Below, one piece after another: positions 7,171 to 13,627 of a stretch of DNA of 15,365 nt (positions are counted from its first letter, which is position 1; each line of letters begins with the position of its first letter). The position numbers and the translations under genes were made by a program. Source of the stretch: Paenibacillus_AK sp041641375 (lineage in GTDB: Bacteria; Bacillota; Bacilli; Paenibacillales; YIM-B00363); the NCBI GenBank assembly GCA_041641375.1, contig JBEPYM010000069.1, positions 1-15,365 of the forward strand, read 5' to 3'. The notes beneath the pieces are model-generated. The model was not told the origin of the DNA. It searched no databases and saw nothing but the letters and a program-made list of their open reading frames with translations.

Positions 7171-7203
7171 TGACAGCACGTTGTCATCGTCATCCAGTAT
7201 AAT
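7171..7203 (+). promoter_or_regulatory. Weak candidate promoter and short dyad upstream of the MFS exporter gene
   Basis: A consensus -10 TATAAT is at 7198-7203, but no good -35 lies at the right distance. A short dyad TGACA-N6-TGTCA (7171-7186) occupies the -35 zone. A weak core promoter overlapped by a dyad could mean regulated expression, but the evidence is thin. Confidence 0.3.
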
Positions 7204-7235
7204 GAGAGGCAGTTGGGAGAATTCACCTATAAGGA

Positions 7236-7274
7236 ATTGTACCGTACCTGTGCGGGAATGCTCCATGGTACAAT
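7236..7274. repeat. Perfect 8-bp inverted repeat in the leader of the MFS exporter gene
   Basis: ATTGTACC (7236-7243) and GGTACAAT (7267-7274) are exact inverse complements, 23 bases apart, and end 46 bases before the likely ATG. They could pair in the leader RNA or serve as a two-half-site operator. Tet(K)/Tet(L)-class genes are known for leader-based control, which makes the position suggestive but does not prove a mechanism. Confidence 0.5.
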
Positions 7275-7320
7275 ACTCTTGACCAAGATTGAAAATAGAA
7301 AAAAAGGTGTGAAGAGATTT

Positions 7321-8733
7321 ATGAGTATGGGAATGAGTTCCGATTCGAAAGCTGTGCCGCAAGGAAAAACGATCAACGTCAAAACCGCTATTCCGTGGAT
7401 CATTTACATTATCTTTTTTGGCGTATTGAACGAAACGGTGTTTAACGTATCTACCCCGAGCATCGCCGCCCAATACGGCCTGCTTCCTTCCGGTGTAGCC
7501 TGGGTCATTACGAGCTTCGTCATTACGTTCGGCATCGGTTCGGTCATTTATGGGAAGCTGTCCGATACATACAGCTTGAAGAAGCTTATCATTATCGGCA
7601 TTCTCATTTATAATGCCGGATCTTTGATCGGCATTTCCCTGCAAGCCTATTACCCGGCAGTCATTGCCGCAAGAGCGATTCAGGGTGCAGGCGCGGCAGC
7701 GATCCCGGCGCTTATCATGGTTATCATCGCCCGTTATTTCGCACCGGAAGCACGCGGTAAGGTGTTTGGCATTCTCACCTCAACCGTTGCATTCAGCATC
7801 GGTGTCGGACCGGTTATCGGCGGCTTCGTCTCCGGAACGCTGCATTGGTCGCTGTTGTTTCTGATTCCGCTTGCTTCGCTTGCGGCTATCCCTTATTTCA
7901 GCAGGGAGCTTCCCGACGAGACAACCGGCGGCGGCCGAATCGATATTGCCGGGGCGGCGCTCCTGTCGGTTGGGCTTGCCGCAACGGTGCTGTTTCTGAC
8001 GGAATCGAACGGGATTGCCGGAATGATCGGCGTTGTTGCGATTGTCTGGTTTATTCTTCATATTCGGCGAGTGAAGGATCCGTTTATTGACCCCTCGCTG
8101 CTTCGCAACTTGAAATACCGGACGGGTATCATCGTCGGGTTCCTGCTGTTCTGTGCCGTCATGGGCATTATGTTCATCGTGCCGCTTATGCTCACGGCGC
8201 TTTACGGACTCAGCACGGTCACGATCGGCTGGATTATGTTTCCCGGAGCGATCAGCGCAGTCGTATCGGGTACGCTGGGCGGCAATCTGGCCGACAAGCG
8301 CGGCAATCCGATCGTGATGTACGCCGGCTCGGCCTGTCTCATTATCAGCATGCTGCTTCTCGCGATCCTGTTAGGCTTGAATCCGTGGCTGCTGGCTGGA
8401 GCGCTGCTGCCGATGTATATCGGCTTCTCGTTCATCCAAACCTCGCTTGCCAATACGATCTCGCAGACGCTCAGCATGGAGCAGACCGGCGTCGGAATGG
8501 GGCTGTTTAACCTCGTCGGCTTTATCTCGGCTGCTGTCGGCACCGCTGTCGTTTCCAGGGCGCTTGATTGGAGTGTGCTCCAGTTCACGACTGTCGGCTT
8601 CACGAACGAACCGGCCCATGCCGTCTATCCGAATCTGATGCTGATCTTCGCCGCGATTTTCCTGTTATGTGCAGTGATGTACATGCGCGTATTCGGCGGT
8701 TCCCGCGCCGTTCCGCTGCCAGCCAAGTCGTAA
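7321..8733 (+). CDS. MFS drug-type exporter, 14-helix DHA2 family, Tet(K)/Tet(L)-like
   Basis: This is a 470-residue membrane exporter expected to swap a drug or cation complex for protons. It has about 14 hydrophobic helices. Motif A is GKLSDTYSLKK (78-88), a QGAGAAAIPALIMVIIARY stretch follows at 121-139, and the antiporter motif C is GVGPVIGG (161-168). The first helix segment LNETVFNVSTPSIA matches the layout of Tet(L), including the acidic residue (Glu38 here) in LNExVxNVS. The ATG at 7321 is preferred because AAGGTG lies 11 bases upstream; the frame is open back to a TTG at 7213, but that extension is hydrophilic and lacks a ribosome site. Resemblance is to the family; actual tetracycline export cannot be read from sequence, and other substrates are possible. 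It stands alone between two terminators. Confidence 0.9.
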   Translation: MSMGMSSDSKAVPQGKTINVKTAIPWIIYIIFFGVLNETVFNVSTPSIAAQYGLLPSGVAWVITSFVITFGIGSVIYGKLSDTYSLKKLIIIGILIYNAGSLIGISLQAYYPAVIAARAIQGAGAAAIPALIMVIIARYFAPEARGKVFGILTSTVAFSIGVGPVIGGFVSGTLHWSLLFLIPLASLAAIPYFSRELPDETTGGGRIDIAGAALLSVGLAATVLFLTESNGIAGMIGVVAIVWFILHIRRVKDPFIDPSLLRNLKYRTGIIVGFLLFCAVMGIMFIVPLMLTALYGLSTVTIGWIMFPGAISAVVSGTLGGNLADKRGNPIVMYAGSACLIISMLLLAILLGLNPWLLAGALLPMYIGFSFIQTSLANTISQTLSMEQTGVGMGLFNLVGFISAAVGTAVVSRALDWSVLQFTTVGFTNEPAHAVYPNLMLIFAAIFLLCAVMYMRVFGGSRAVPLPAKS

Positions 8734-8744
8734 CGAACAGCAAT

Positions 8745-8789
8745 AAGCCCTTTCGCTTCCTGTTCATCAGGTGTCTGAAAGGGCTTTTT
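8745..8789 (+). terminator. Rho-independent terminator of the MFS exporter gene
   Basis: A 10-bp stem AAGCCCTTTC (8745-8754) with GAAAGGGCTT (8777-8786) runs into a T tract ending at 8789. Inside the loop a smaller hairpin CCTG/CAGG is possible. It sits in the 81-base gap between the converging MFS and trmD genes. On the minus strand the stem is not followed by a T run, so it would terminate trmD transcription only weakly if at all. Confidence 0.85.
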
Positions 8790-8814
8790 GCGCTCCGTCA
8801 AGTACTTGGAGACA

Positions 8815-9594
8815 TTATTCATAGGTACGGTTTTGCTCCTGACGCAGCTCCTCGAGCCACTTGCGATCCTTCTTATCCAGCAGCAGGTACGGCGCGTCGA
8901 GCAGGTCCGGGCGGCGCTCCAGCGTGCGGCGAAGCGATTCACGTCTGCGCCATTCGTCAATTTTCGCATGATCGCCTGAGACAAGCACATCCGGCACCTT
9001 CCAGCCGCGGAAATCAGGAGGCCTCGTATAATGCGGATATTCAAGCAAGCCGGTGCTGTAGGAGTCCGTAACCGCAGAGGACTCATTGCCGAGTACGCCG
9101 GGCAGAAGCCGCGCGACACTGTCAATGACAGCCAGCGCCGCGATCTCCCCGCCGGTCAGCACAAAGTCGCCAAGCGACAGCTCATCCGTGATCAGATGCT
9201 CGCGAATTCGTTCATCGTAGCCCTCGTAATGGCCGCATACCAGGATCAGATGCTCCTCCTTAGCCAGCTCTTCCGCCTTGCGTTGCGTGTAGCGCTCTCC
9301 TTGCGGGCACATCAAGATGACTCTCGGCTTCCGCTTCGCTGTCTCCGAAGCCTCATTCACACCCGGATTCGTCATGCTTTCCACAGCCGCAAACAGCGGC
9401 TCCGGCTTCAGCACCATCCCTCCGCCTCCGCCATACGGGTAATCATCCACTGTCCGGTGCTTGTTCGTCGAAAACTCGCGGAAGTCCGTCACCCGAACCT
9501 CCAGCACCCCTTTTTCCTGGGCTTTTCCTAAGATCGAGCTTCCGGTCACCCCTTCAATCATGGCAGGAAACAGCGTCAGCACATCGATTTTCAC
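8815..9594 (-). CDS. trmD: tRNA (guanine37-N1)-methyltransferase TrmD
   Basis: TrmD methylates G37 next to the anticodon of tRNAs reading CNN codons, using S-adenosylmethionine, and prevents +1 frameshifting. The 259-residue protein begins MKIDVLTLFP and has the SPOUT trefoil-knot segments: GGGGGMVLKPEP (55-66), CGHYEGYDERI (120-130) and GDFVLTGGE (142-150). Arg162 and Asp177 match the two catalytic residues of E. coli TrmD (154 and 169), with identical spacing. The start is GTG at 9594, one base after the rimM stop codon, so translation is coupled. A GGAAGG site lies inside the rimM 3' end. The gene is normally followed by rplS (L19), but here it is followed by a convergent MFS gene. Identification is secure. 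Confidence 0.97.
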   Translation of the reverse strand: MKIDVLTLFPAMIEGVTGSSILGKAQEKGVLEVRVTDFREFSTNKHRTVDDYPYGGGGGMVLKPEPLFAAVESMTNPGVNEASETAKRKPRVILMCPQGERYTQRKAEELAKEEHLILVCGHYEGYDERIREHLITDELSLGDFVLTGGEIAALAVIDSVARLLPGVLGNESSAVTDSYSTGLLEYPHYTRPPDFRGWKVPDVLVSGDHAKIDEWRRRESLRRTLERRPDLLDAPYLLLDKKDRKWLEELRQEQNRTYE

Positions 9595-9595
9595 G

Positions 9596-10120
9596 TCAGA
9601 TCAAGCCTTCCATCAAGTGAATACGAATCCGCTTCGCTTCCACGTCAACGTCCAAGACAACGTCGTCAATATACGGAATGAGCACATCCTTGCCGTTCGG
9701 ACGCTTCACCACCCACACATCGTTGGCGCCCGGCGACAAAATTTCTTTCACCGTGCCAAGCGTTTCTCCCTCATCCGTCACAACCGTGCATCCGACAATT
9801 TCGTGATAATAAAATTCGTCGTCCTCCAGCTCAAGCAGCTGATCAGGCGTCACCTTAAGCATCCAACCCTTGAACCGCTCCACCTGATTGATGTTGGTAT
9901 ACCCCTCGAACCCGATATAATACAGGCCCTTCTGCTCGCGCGATTTCTCAATCCTAACGATGATACGCTGCGCGGAATCCTCCGGATGAACCGCAATCAA
10001 CGTATTTCCTATCACAAATCGCTCTTCCGGAAAATCCGTCTGCAGCAGCACCTTGACCTCTCCACGTATGCCGTGCGTGTTGACAATTTTGCCGACCGAA
10101 TACAGCTTTTCCTCCACCAT
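9596..10120 (-). CDS. rimM: Ribosome maturation factor RimM
   Basis: RimM binds ribosomal protein S19 and helps fold the head of the 30S subunit during assembly. The 174-residue protein has the N-terminal RimM beta-barrel domain, with VGKIVNTHGIRGEVKVLLQ at 9-27, and a C-terminal PRC-barrel domain from about 100 (DEFYYHEIVGCTV and GTVKEIL). Length is typical. AGGAGGTG lies just upstream of the ATG at 10120. The gene follows khpA after a 94-base gap that holds an intrinsic terminator, and it is tightly coupled to trmD downstream (one base between stop and GTG). Confidence 0.97.
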   Translation of the reverse strand: MVEEKLYSVGKIVNTHGIRGEVKVLLQTDFPEERFVIGNTLIAVHPEDSAQRIIVRIEKSREQKGLYYIGFEGYTNINQVERFKGWMLKVTPDQLLELEDDEFYYHEIVGCTVVTDEGETLGTVKEILSPGANDVWVVKRPNGKDVLIPYIDDVVLDVDVEAKRIRIHLMEGLI

Positions 10121-10159
10121 GCCCCCACCTCCTCATCACTGCATATATACCTCACAAGG

Positions 10160-10194
10160 AAAAAAGGCTAGAGGCGCTAGTGCCGCCTCTAACC
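10160..10194 (-). terminator. Intrinsic terminator/attenuator between khpA and rimM
   Basis: On the minus strand an 11-bp stem (one G-U pair) formed by 10194-10184 and 10176-10166, with a 7-base loop, is followed by six T (10165-10160). It ends 39 bases before the rimM ATG, inside what is normally one operon. It should cut transcription into rimM-trmD. No convincing new promoter is visible between it and rimM, so partial read-through is the likely source of rimM-trmD mRNA. Confidence 0.8.
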
Positions 10195-10214
10195 CTCTTA
10201 CCCATGATACGATG

Positions 10215-10445
10215 CTACGATACGATTTCTACATTCACACGCTTGTTGTCCTTTACCGCAGCGGAAGTCACGACAGTACGCAGCGCCTTGACGATGCGTC
10301 CCTGCTTGCCGATCACCTTGCCGACATCGTCAGGGTGAACCGACAATTCGTACGTTATTGAACGGTCGTCCTCCGTTACGCGAATCCGCACCTCGTCCGG
10401 ATGGTCCACGAGCCGGCTGGCAATCGTTCGGATTAACTGTTCCAT
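10215..10445 (-). CDS. khpA: RNA-binding KH-domain protein KhpA (YlqC)
   Basis: This is a small 76-residue protein made of one type II KH domain with the RNA-contacting loop GKQG at 46-49 (VGKVIGKQGRIVKALR). KhpA proteins of Gram-positive bacteria bind RNA, usually with KhpB (Jag), and affect cell division and envelope growth. GGAGGTT lies about 10 bases before the ATG at 10445. It is 30 bases downstream of rpsP, its conserved position between rpsP and rimM in Bacillota. The B. subtilis neighbour ylqD is absent between khpA and rimM; a terminator occupies that gap. Confidence 0.93.
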   Translation of the reverse strand: MEQLIRTIASRLVDHPDEVRIRVTEDDRSITYELSVHPDDVGKVIGKQGRIVKALRTVVTSAAVKDNKRVNVEIVS

Positions 10446-10475
10446 CTTCGATCGAACCTCCGTTCAGAAGGCAGA

Positions 10476-10748
10476 TTACTTCTGCAGCTTGGAATCGTGG
10501 AATTTCTTCAGCACGCCTGCTTTGCTAAGCAGGTTGCGAACCGTATCGGACGCTTGCGCGCCGCTTTGAAGCCACTTAAGGGCTTTCTCTTCGTCGATGT
10601 TGACGAGCGCCGGTTGAGTGACCGGGTTGTACGTACCGATCTCTTCAATAAAGCGGCCGTCGCGCGGGGAACGGGAATCGGACACCACGACGCGGTAAAA
10701 AGGAGCTTTGTGAGCGCCCATACGCTTAAGACGGATGCGAGTTGCCAT
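10476..10748 (-). CDS. rpsP: 30S ribosomal protein S16
   Basis: This is a 30S subunit protein of 90 residues, the usual length, beginning MATRIRLKRMGAHKAPFYR and containing the conserved VVVSDSRSPRDGRFIEEIG. The ATG at 10748 is chosen because AAGGAGGTG lies about 9 bases upstream and the family starts at MA-[VT]-[RK]-IRL. The frame continues ten codons further upstream, but that extension has no ribosome site. It follows ffh by 45 bases and precedes khpA by 30 bases, the conserved order. Confidence 0.97.
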   Translation of the reverse strand: MATRIRLKRMGAHKAPFYRVVVSDSRSPRDGRFIEEIGTYNPVTQPALVNIDEEKALKWLQSGAQASDTVRNLLSKAGVLKKFHDSKLQK

Positions 10749-10793
10749 GTAAACTTTCACCTCCTTAACGAAATACAAGCTCTAGTCTGACAG

Positions 10794-12170
10794 CTAGCGG
10801 AACGGGAACCTCGGACGACCGCCGCCGCCAAGCATGTTCTTCATGCCGGCGAGCCCCTTCTTTCCCTTGCCCTGCATGCTGGATAGCTGCTTCATCATCT
10901 TGCGCATGTCCTCGAATTGCTTCAGGAAACGGTTGACATCAGCCACCGTGTTGCCGCTGCCTGCTGCAATCCGCTTCTTGCGGGACGGATTGATCAGCTC
11001 CGGCTTATCGCGTTCCTGTCTGGTCATTGATTTCACGATCGCCTCGACGCGCGCAAGCTGCTTCTCATCGACATTCATGCCCTTGAGCGCCTTCGCGTTC
11101 ATGCCCGGAATCATCTCAAGCAGCTGATCGAGCGGTCCCATCTTGCGAACCTGCTCCATCTGCTCGACGAAATCGTCCAGCGTAAACTCGGCCTTGCGCA
11201 TCTTGCGCTCCATCTCTTTGGCCTTCTCGGTATCGATGTTCGCCTGCGCCTTCTCGATCAGCGACAGCATATCGCCCATTCCGAGAATCCGCGACGCCAT
11301 CCGCTCCGGATGGAACGGCTCAAGCGCATCCAGCTTCTCTCCGATTGCCGCGAACTTGATCGGCAGCCCGGTGACGGCTTTGACGGAGAGCGCCGCACCG
11401 CCGCGCGTGTCGCCGTCCAGCTTCGTCAGCACGACGCCGGTCAACGTCAATGAGCTGTTGAAGTGCTCCGCAACGTTCACCGCATCCTGGCCCGTCATCG
11501 CATCGACGACAAGCAGGGTCTCGTTCGGTTCGACGGACGAGGAGATTTGCTTCAGCTCCTCCATCAGCGTCTCGTCGATATGAAGACGTCCCGCGGTATC
11601 GATAATGACGTAGTCATGACCGTGCTGCTTCGCATGGGCGACGCCCTGCTTTGCAATCTCGACCGGACTTGTCTGGTCGCCCAGCGTAAATACCGGCGCT
11701 TTCAGCTGCTCGCCCAGCACCTGAAGCTGCTTGATCGCAGCCGGTCGGTAAATATCGCCGGCAACGAGCAGCGGCCTGTGATTCTGCTTCTGCAGCAGCT
11801 TCGCCAGCTTGCCCGTCGTCATCGTCTTGCCCGCGCCCTGCAGGCCGACCATCATAATGACGGTAGGCGGACGGTTCGAACGAGCCAGCTTCGCATTGGA
11901 GCCGCCCATCAGTTCGGTCAGCTCTTTGTTTACGATATCGACCACGACCATGCCGGGCGTAAAGCTCTTCATCACTTCCTGGCCAAGCGCCTTGTCCTTC
12001 ACACGGGCGACAAAGTCCTTCACGACCTTGAAGTTTACGTCCGCCTCCAGCAGCGCCAGTCTTACCTCGCGCATCGCGTCCCCGATATCGTCTTCGGTCA
12101 GCTTGCCCTTGCCGCGCAGCTTGTTAAATACACTCTGCAATCGGTTAGACAAGCTCTCAAATGCCGCCAT
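10794..12170 (-). CDS. ffh: Signal recognition particle GTPase Ffh (SRP54)
   Basis: Ffh is the protein subunit of the signal recognition particle. It binds signal sequences of nascent membrane and secreted proteins and delivers ribosomes to FtsY. The 458-residue protein has the N helical bundle (1-85), then the G domain with P-loop GLQGAGKTMTT (109-119), DTAGR (191-195) and TKLDGDTRGG (249-258), and a methionine-rich M domain from about 295 that binds 4.5S/scRNA and signal peptides. The tail is Gly/Lys/Arg-rich with several Met (MQGKGKKGLAGMKNML), as usual. The P-loop has Ala and Met where GSGKTTTT is most common, a tolerated variation. AAGGAG lies 8 bases before the ATG. It follows ylxM closely and heads the rpsP-khpA-rimM-trmD block. 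Confidence 0.98.
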   Translation of the reverse strand: MAAFESLSNRLQSVFNKLRGKGKLTEDDIGDAMREVRLALLEADVNFKVVKDFVARVKDKALGQEVMKSFTPGMVVVDIVNKELTELMGGSNAKLARSNRPPTVIMMVGLQGAGKTMTTGKLAKLLQKQNHRPLLVAGDIYRPAAIKQLQVLGEQLKAPVFTLGDQTSPVEIAKQGVAHAKQHGHDYVIIDTAGRLHIDETLMEELKQISSSVEPNETLLVVDAMTGQDAVNVAEHFNSSLTLTGVVLTKLDGDTRGGAALSVKAVTGLPIKFAAIGEKLDALEPFHPERMASRILGMGDMLSLIEKAQANIDTEKAKEMERKMRKAEFTLDDFVEQMEQVRKMGPLDQLLEMIPGMNAKALKGMNVDEKQLARVEAIVKSMTRQERDKPELINPSRKKRIAAGSGNTVADVNRFLKQFEDMRKMMKQLSSMQGKGKKGLAGMKNMLGGGGRPRFPFR

Positions 12171-12188
12171 ATCCTCACTCCTTCCCTG

Positions 12189-12530
12189 TTACCCGATCTC
12201 GCTCAGCCTCGAGGCTAGCTCCCGAATTCGCTTCATGTCTGGCTCTCCGGATTCCGTTAATCCGGCAAGCTCCTCCAGAAGCCCCACTCTGCGTTCATGC
12301 AGCGCCAGCAGCCGGAGCTTGTCTTCATATTCGTTCAGCGTCTGTTCCGCACGCTTAATATGTTCATATATGGCCTGACGAGAAATGCCGGATTCAGCCG
12401 CAATCTCGCCCAGCGAATAGTCATCGTGAAAATAATACCGCAGAAACGTTCGCTGCTTCTCCGTGAGCAACGGCTCGTAAAAATCGAACAGCATATTGAT
12501 ACGGGTAGTCTTCTCCAGCGCATCCGACAC
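12189..12530 (-). CDS. ylxM: YlxM family DNA-binding protein (putative SRP accessory protein)
   Basis: This is a small protein with a sigma-70 region 4-like helix-turn-helix at about 39-60 (SLGEIAAESGISRQAIYEHI), 113 residues from the GTG at 12530. YlxM proteins are encoded directly upstream of ffh in Bacillota and related ones influence the SRP pathway. The GTG is chosen because the family begins shortly before LEKTTRINxLFDFY and GGAAGGGG lies about 10 bases upstream. An in-frame ATG at 12560 and a TTG at 12569 would add 10 or 13 residues but have no convincing ribosome site. The gene ends 18 bases before ffh and starts about 70 bases after a predicted promoter. FtsY, its usual upstream neighbour, is missing here. 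Confidence 0.88.
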   Translation of the reverse strand: MSDALEKTTRINMLFDFYEPLLTEKQRTFLRYYFHDDYSLGEIAAESGISRQAIYEHIKRAEQTLNEYEDKLRLLALHERRVGLLEELAGLTESGEPDMKRIRELASRLSEIG

Positions 12531-12567
12531 TGTCCAAGCGCCCCTTCCGTTCCAGCACATGATCGTC

Positions 12568-12581
12568 AAGGGAAAACCCTT
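12568..12581 (-). repeat. Short leader hairpin upstream of ylxM
   Basis: AAGGG and CCCTT arms (5 bp) flank a four-base AAAA (UUUU in the RNA) loop within the predicted 5' leader of ylxM-ffh, between the promoter and the GTG. It is small and may have no function. Confidence 0.25.
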
Positions 12582-12606
12582 TACAGTCTAATCAGTCACG
12601 GGTATT

Positions 12607-12635
12607 ATCTTAGCGAAAAAAAACAAAGCTGTCAA
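12607..12635 (-). promoter_or_regulatory. SigA-type promoter for the ylxM-ffh block, overlapping the upstream terminator
   Basis: On the minus strand TTGACA (12635-12630) is followed after 17 bases by TAAGAT (12612-12607). The -35 lies inside the distal arm of the nup terminator stem, and the spacer contains the terminator's T run. A start near 12600 is predicted. The perfect -35 and spacing are seen; the -10 is only a 4/6 match. Confidence 0.5.
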
Positions 12636-12655
12636 GCATGATGTCTTGACAGCTT
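12616..12655 (-). terminator. Rho-independent terminator of the nucleoside ABC importer operon
   Basis: An 11-bp perfect stem, AAGCTGTCAAG (12655-12645 on the minus strand) with CTTGACAGCTT (12636-12626), is followed by TG and eight T (12623-12616). It starts 7 bases after the stop of the last nup permease. Confidence 0.92.
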
Positions 12656-12661
12656 CTACAT

Positions 12662-13627
12662 TCACCGCTTGCCCGGATCGTACGGCTGCCCCAGTGCCGA
12701 AGGCGCGCGAGCGCGTCCGACCGCACCGGCCAGCACCAGAATCGTCAGCACATACGGCAGCATAAAGATAAACTCCTGCGGAATATGGGCCGACCATTCG
12801 AACAGCTGCACGAAATTGCGAATCGCCTGTGCGAGTCCGAAGAAGATGGCGGCGCCCAGCGCACCGAGCGGATGCCACTTGCCGAAGATAAGCGCCGCCA
12901 GCGCGATAAAGCCTTGACCGGAGATCGTCGTATGCGAGAAGTTACTCGTTGTCGTCAGCGTAATGGTCGCGCCTCCAAGCCCGGCGAGCGCGCCGCTGAT
13001 GAGCACCGCGACATAGCGCATGCGCGCTACCTTGATGCCGACCGTATCGGCTGCACCCGGATGCTCGCCGACCGCACGCAGGCGAAGGCCGAACGGCTGG
13101 CGAAACAGCACATACCAGGTAAAGAAGCACAGCGCAACGGCCAAGTACGTTGTCGGGTACTGATTAAAGAAAATCGGTCCGATAAGCGGGATATCCGACA
13201 GCCCCTCGATCCGCAGCTTGGAGAACACTGCGTCGTCCAAGGTCGGCGTCTCGCCATCCCCATGGAAGAGCATTTTGACCAGAAACAGGCACATCCCGAC
13301 AGCGAGGAAGTTGATTACGACGCCGCTGACGACCTGATCCGCACGAAAGGTTACCGAAGCTACCGCATGAATAAGCGCGAACGCCATCCCGAACAGCGCA
13401 GCCGCGGCCAGAGCCGTCCATGGCGAGACTACGCCCAGCCCAAGCTCCTCCGAATAATAGCCGGCAACCGCAGCCGCGAACGCACCTGCGACCATCATCC
13501 CTTCCAAGCCAATATTGACGACTCCTGAGCGTTCGGAGTATAAGCCGCCGATCGCCGCGAAAATCAACGCAGTGGAAAACACCAGCGTCGTATTCATCAG
13601 CTCGCCGAGCACTTGAAGCACATTCAT
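12662..13627 (-). CDS. nupQ: Nucleoside-type ABC transporter permease, NupQ/YufQ family
   Basis: This is one of two permeases of a BmpA-type importer for nucleosides or related purines, 321 residues with eight or more hydrophobic helices. Family marks are VNIGLEGMM (37-45), LRAVGEHPGAADTVGI (183-198, the cytoplasmic loop that meets the ATPase) and GQGFIALAALIFGKW (237-251). The ATG at 13627 overlaps the stop of the upstream permease as ATGA, which decides the start; the frame is open 18 codons earlier but inside that gene. AAAGGAG lies about 10 bases upstream. It is the last gene of its operon and is followed by a strong terminator. The family is firm; the exact nucleoside is not readable. 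Confidence 0.93.
   Translation of the reverse strand: MNVLQVLGELMNTTLVFSTALIFAAIGGLYSERSGVVNIGLEGMMVAGAFAAAVAGYYSEELGLGVVSPWTALAAAALFGMAFALIHAVASVTFRADQVVSGVVINFLAVGMCLFLVKMLFHGDGETPTLDDAVFSKLRIEGLSDIPLIGPIFFNQYPTTYLAVALCFFTWYVLFRQPFGLRLRAVGEHPGAADTVGIKVARMRYVAVLISGALAGLGGATITLTTTSNFSHTTISGQGFIALAALIFGKWHPLGALGAAIFFGLAQAIRNFVQLFEWSAHIPQEFIFMLPYVLTILVLAGAVGRARAPSALGQPYDPGKR

Noticed and set aside
7202..7282. A 26-codon reading frame in the exporter leader that could be a regulatory leader peptide
   Set aside because: It starts within the -10 box and has no ribosome binding site, so translation is unlikely.
7213..7320. 36-codon N-terminal extension of the MFS exporter starting at TTG 7213
   Set aside because: No ribosome site, the segment is hydrophilic and unlike the family, and it spans the inverted repeat. 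ATG 7321 with AAGGTG upstream is better.
10143..10148. TATATA as a -10 box for a rimM promoter after the khpA terminator
   Set aside because: No -35 sequence at 16-18 bases, so there is too little to call a promoter.
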